Assembly (NCBI GenBank): GCA_035529015.1
Contig: DATKXP010000300.1
Span: 1 to 6,049 of the forward strand
Direction: 5' to 3'
DNA: 6,049 bases
From: JAUVZF01 sp035529015
GTDB lineage: Bacteria > Planctomycetota > Phycisphaerae > FEN-1346
Position numbers and translations under genes: made by a program. The first letter of the stretch is position 1. The number at the start of each line of letters is the position of its first letter. Under the pieces are notes generated by a model. The model saw nothing but the letters and a program-made list of their open reading frames with translations, ran no database searches and was not told the DNA's origin. This document shows, piece by piece, positions 5,765-6,049 of this stretch.

Positions 5765-6049
5765 CTACATGTCGTCCGGCTTCTTGCGAAAGTGGAAGCA
5801 CAGCCAGATGTCGATCATCAGCATCGTGGCGTTAAAGGCGTAGAGGGCGGTCACGAGTTCCGGCCAGTCGCCCCAGGCACGCAGGAACTTGGCCGTCATG
5901 CCGAACAGGTACCCCAACAGAATCAGCGACATGAACCCCGGACTCTTGCCCTCGACGCGGCGGGTGCGCAGCGTACGGATGACGTCCACCGGCCAGGCGA
6001 ACCCGAAACAGATGAGCATGCCGGCTTCAAAGAATTCGGCGACGGCGAC
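5765..6049 (-). CDS. Small three-helix membrane protein, PQ-loop-like, cut at the right edge
   Basis: The frame is open from the window edge to a TAG at 5765-5767. An internal ATG at 6019 would give 84 residues, but it has no ribosome-binding site. The ten codons upstream remain open, reading VAVAEFFEAG before MLICFGFAWP, so the true start is probably just beyond the window. Three hydrophobic segments are visible, counting from the ATG at 6019: about 1-17 (MLICFGFAWPVDVIRTL), about 30-46 (MSLILLGYLFGMTAKFL) and about 54-77 (ending WLCFHF), with a short charged tail RKKPDDM. The pattern 'CFGxAWP', a basic loop with GKS, then 'LGYxxGMxxK' recalls small PQ-loop/half-SWEET-like bacterial membrane proteins whose function is not established. 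It is the first visible gene of the leftward unit. Confidence 0.7.
   Translation of the reverse strand, partial: VAVAEFFEAGMLICFGFAWPVDVIRTLRTRRVEGKSPGFMSLILLGYLFGMTAKFLRAWGDWPELVTALYAFNATMLMIDIWLCFHFRKKPDDM

Overview
The window is high-GC bacterial DNA (about two thirds G+C by eye, with third codon positions strongly G/C). It holds six protein genes, two of them cut by the window edges. I see no rRNA, tRNA, CRISPR array, integrase or transposase. Several of the gene products carry an export signal or membrane segment, and the mix is an uncharacterised sugar-barrel protein, an esterase, a propeller-like protein, an FGE-fold protein and a papain-like C39 protein. This resembles uncultured Planctomycetota or a neighbouring PVC lineage. 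That placement is inference from gene content and composition; there is no phylogenetic marker here.

Left part (1-1162, minus strand): a secreted alpha/beta-hydrolase (362-1162) is followed after 26 nt by the start of a secreted protein that runs off the left edge (1-335). The second protein may be a beta-propeller related to the GH43 type. Each gene has its own ribosome-binding site, and the two look like one operon.

Centre (1163-3558): a 284-nt divergent intergenic region separates that operon from a 703-residue secreted protein on the plus strand. The latter has an N-terminal beta domain, a long helical part that looks like an (alpha/alpha) toroid, and a C-terminal beta domain. The shared divergent region suggests the three genes may be expressed together and act on the same extracellular or periplasmic carbohydrate. 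The substrate cannot be read from the sequence.

Convergent gap (3559-3795): the most structured stretch of the window. A perfect 26-nt palindrome begins on the base after the stop codon of the central gene. Further on there is a 31-bp perfect inverted repeat with a 24-nt loop, whose arms are each palindromic themselves. A second copy of the first palindrome's core follows. It looks like a composite of short palindromic dispersed repeats and may also act as a bidirectional terminator.

Right part (3796-6049, minus strand): three genes are read leftward with short gaps of 54 and 37 nt. They are a small three-helix membrane protein cut by the right edge, a membrane-anchored FGE-sulfatase (SUMF1) domain protein that lacks one of the two catalytic cysteines, and a secreted C39-like cysteine-peptidase-fold protein that probably starts at TTG. 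They probably form one transcription unit whose promoter lies outside the window. Nothing in the sequence links the function of this unit to the left-hand cluster.
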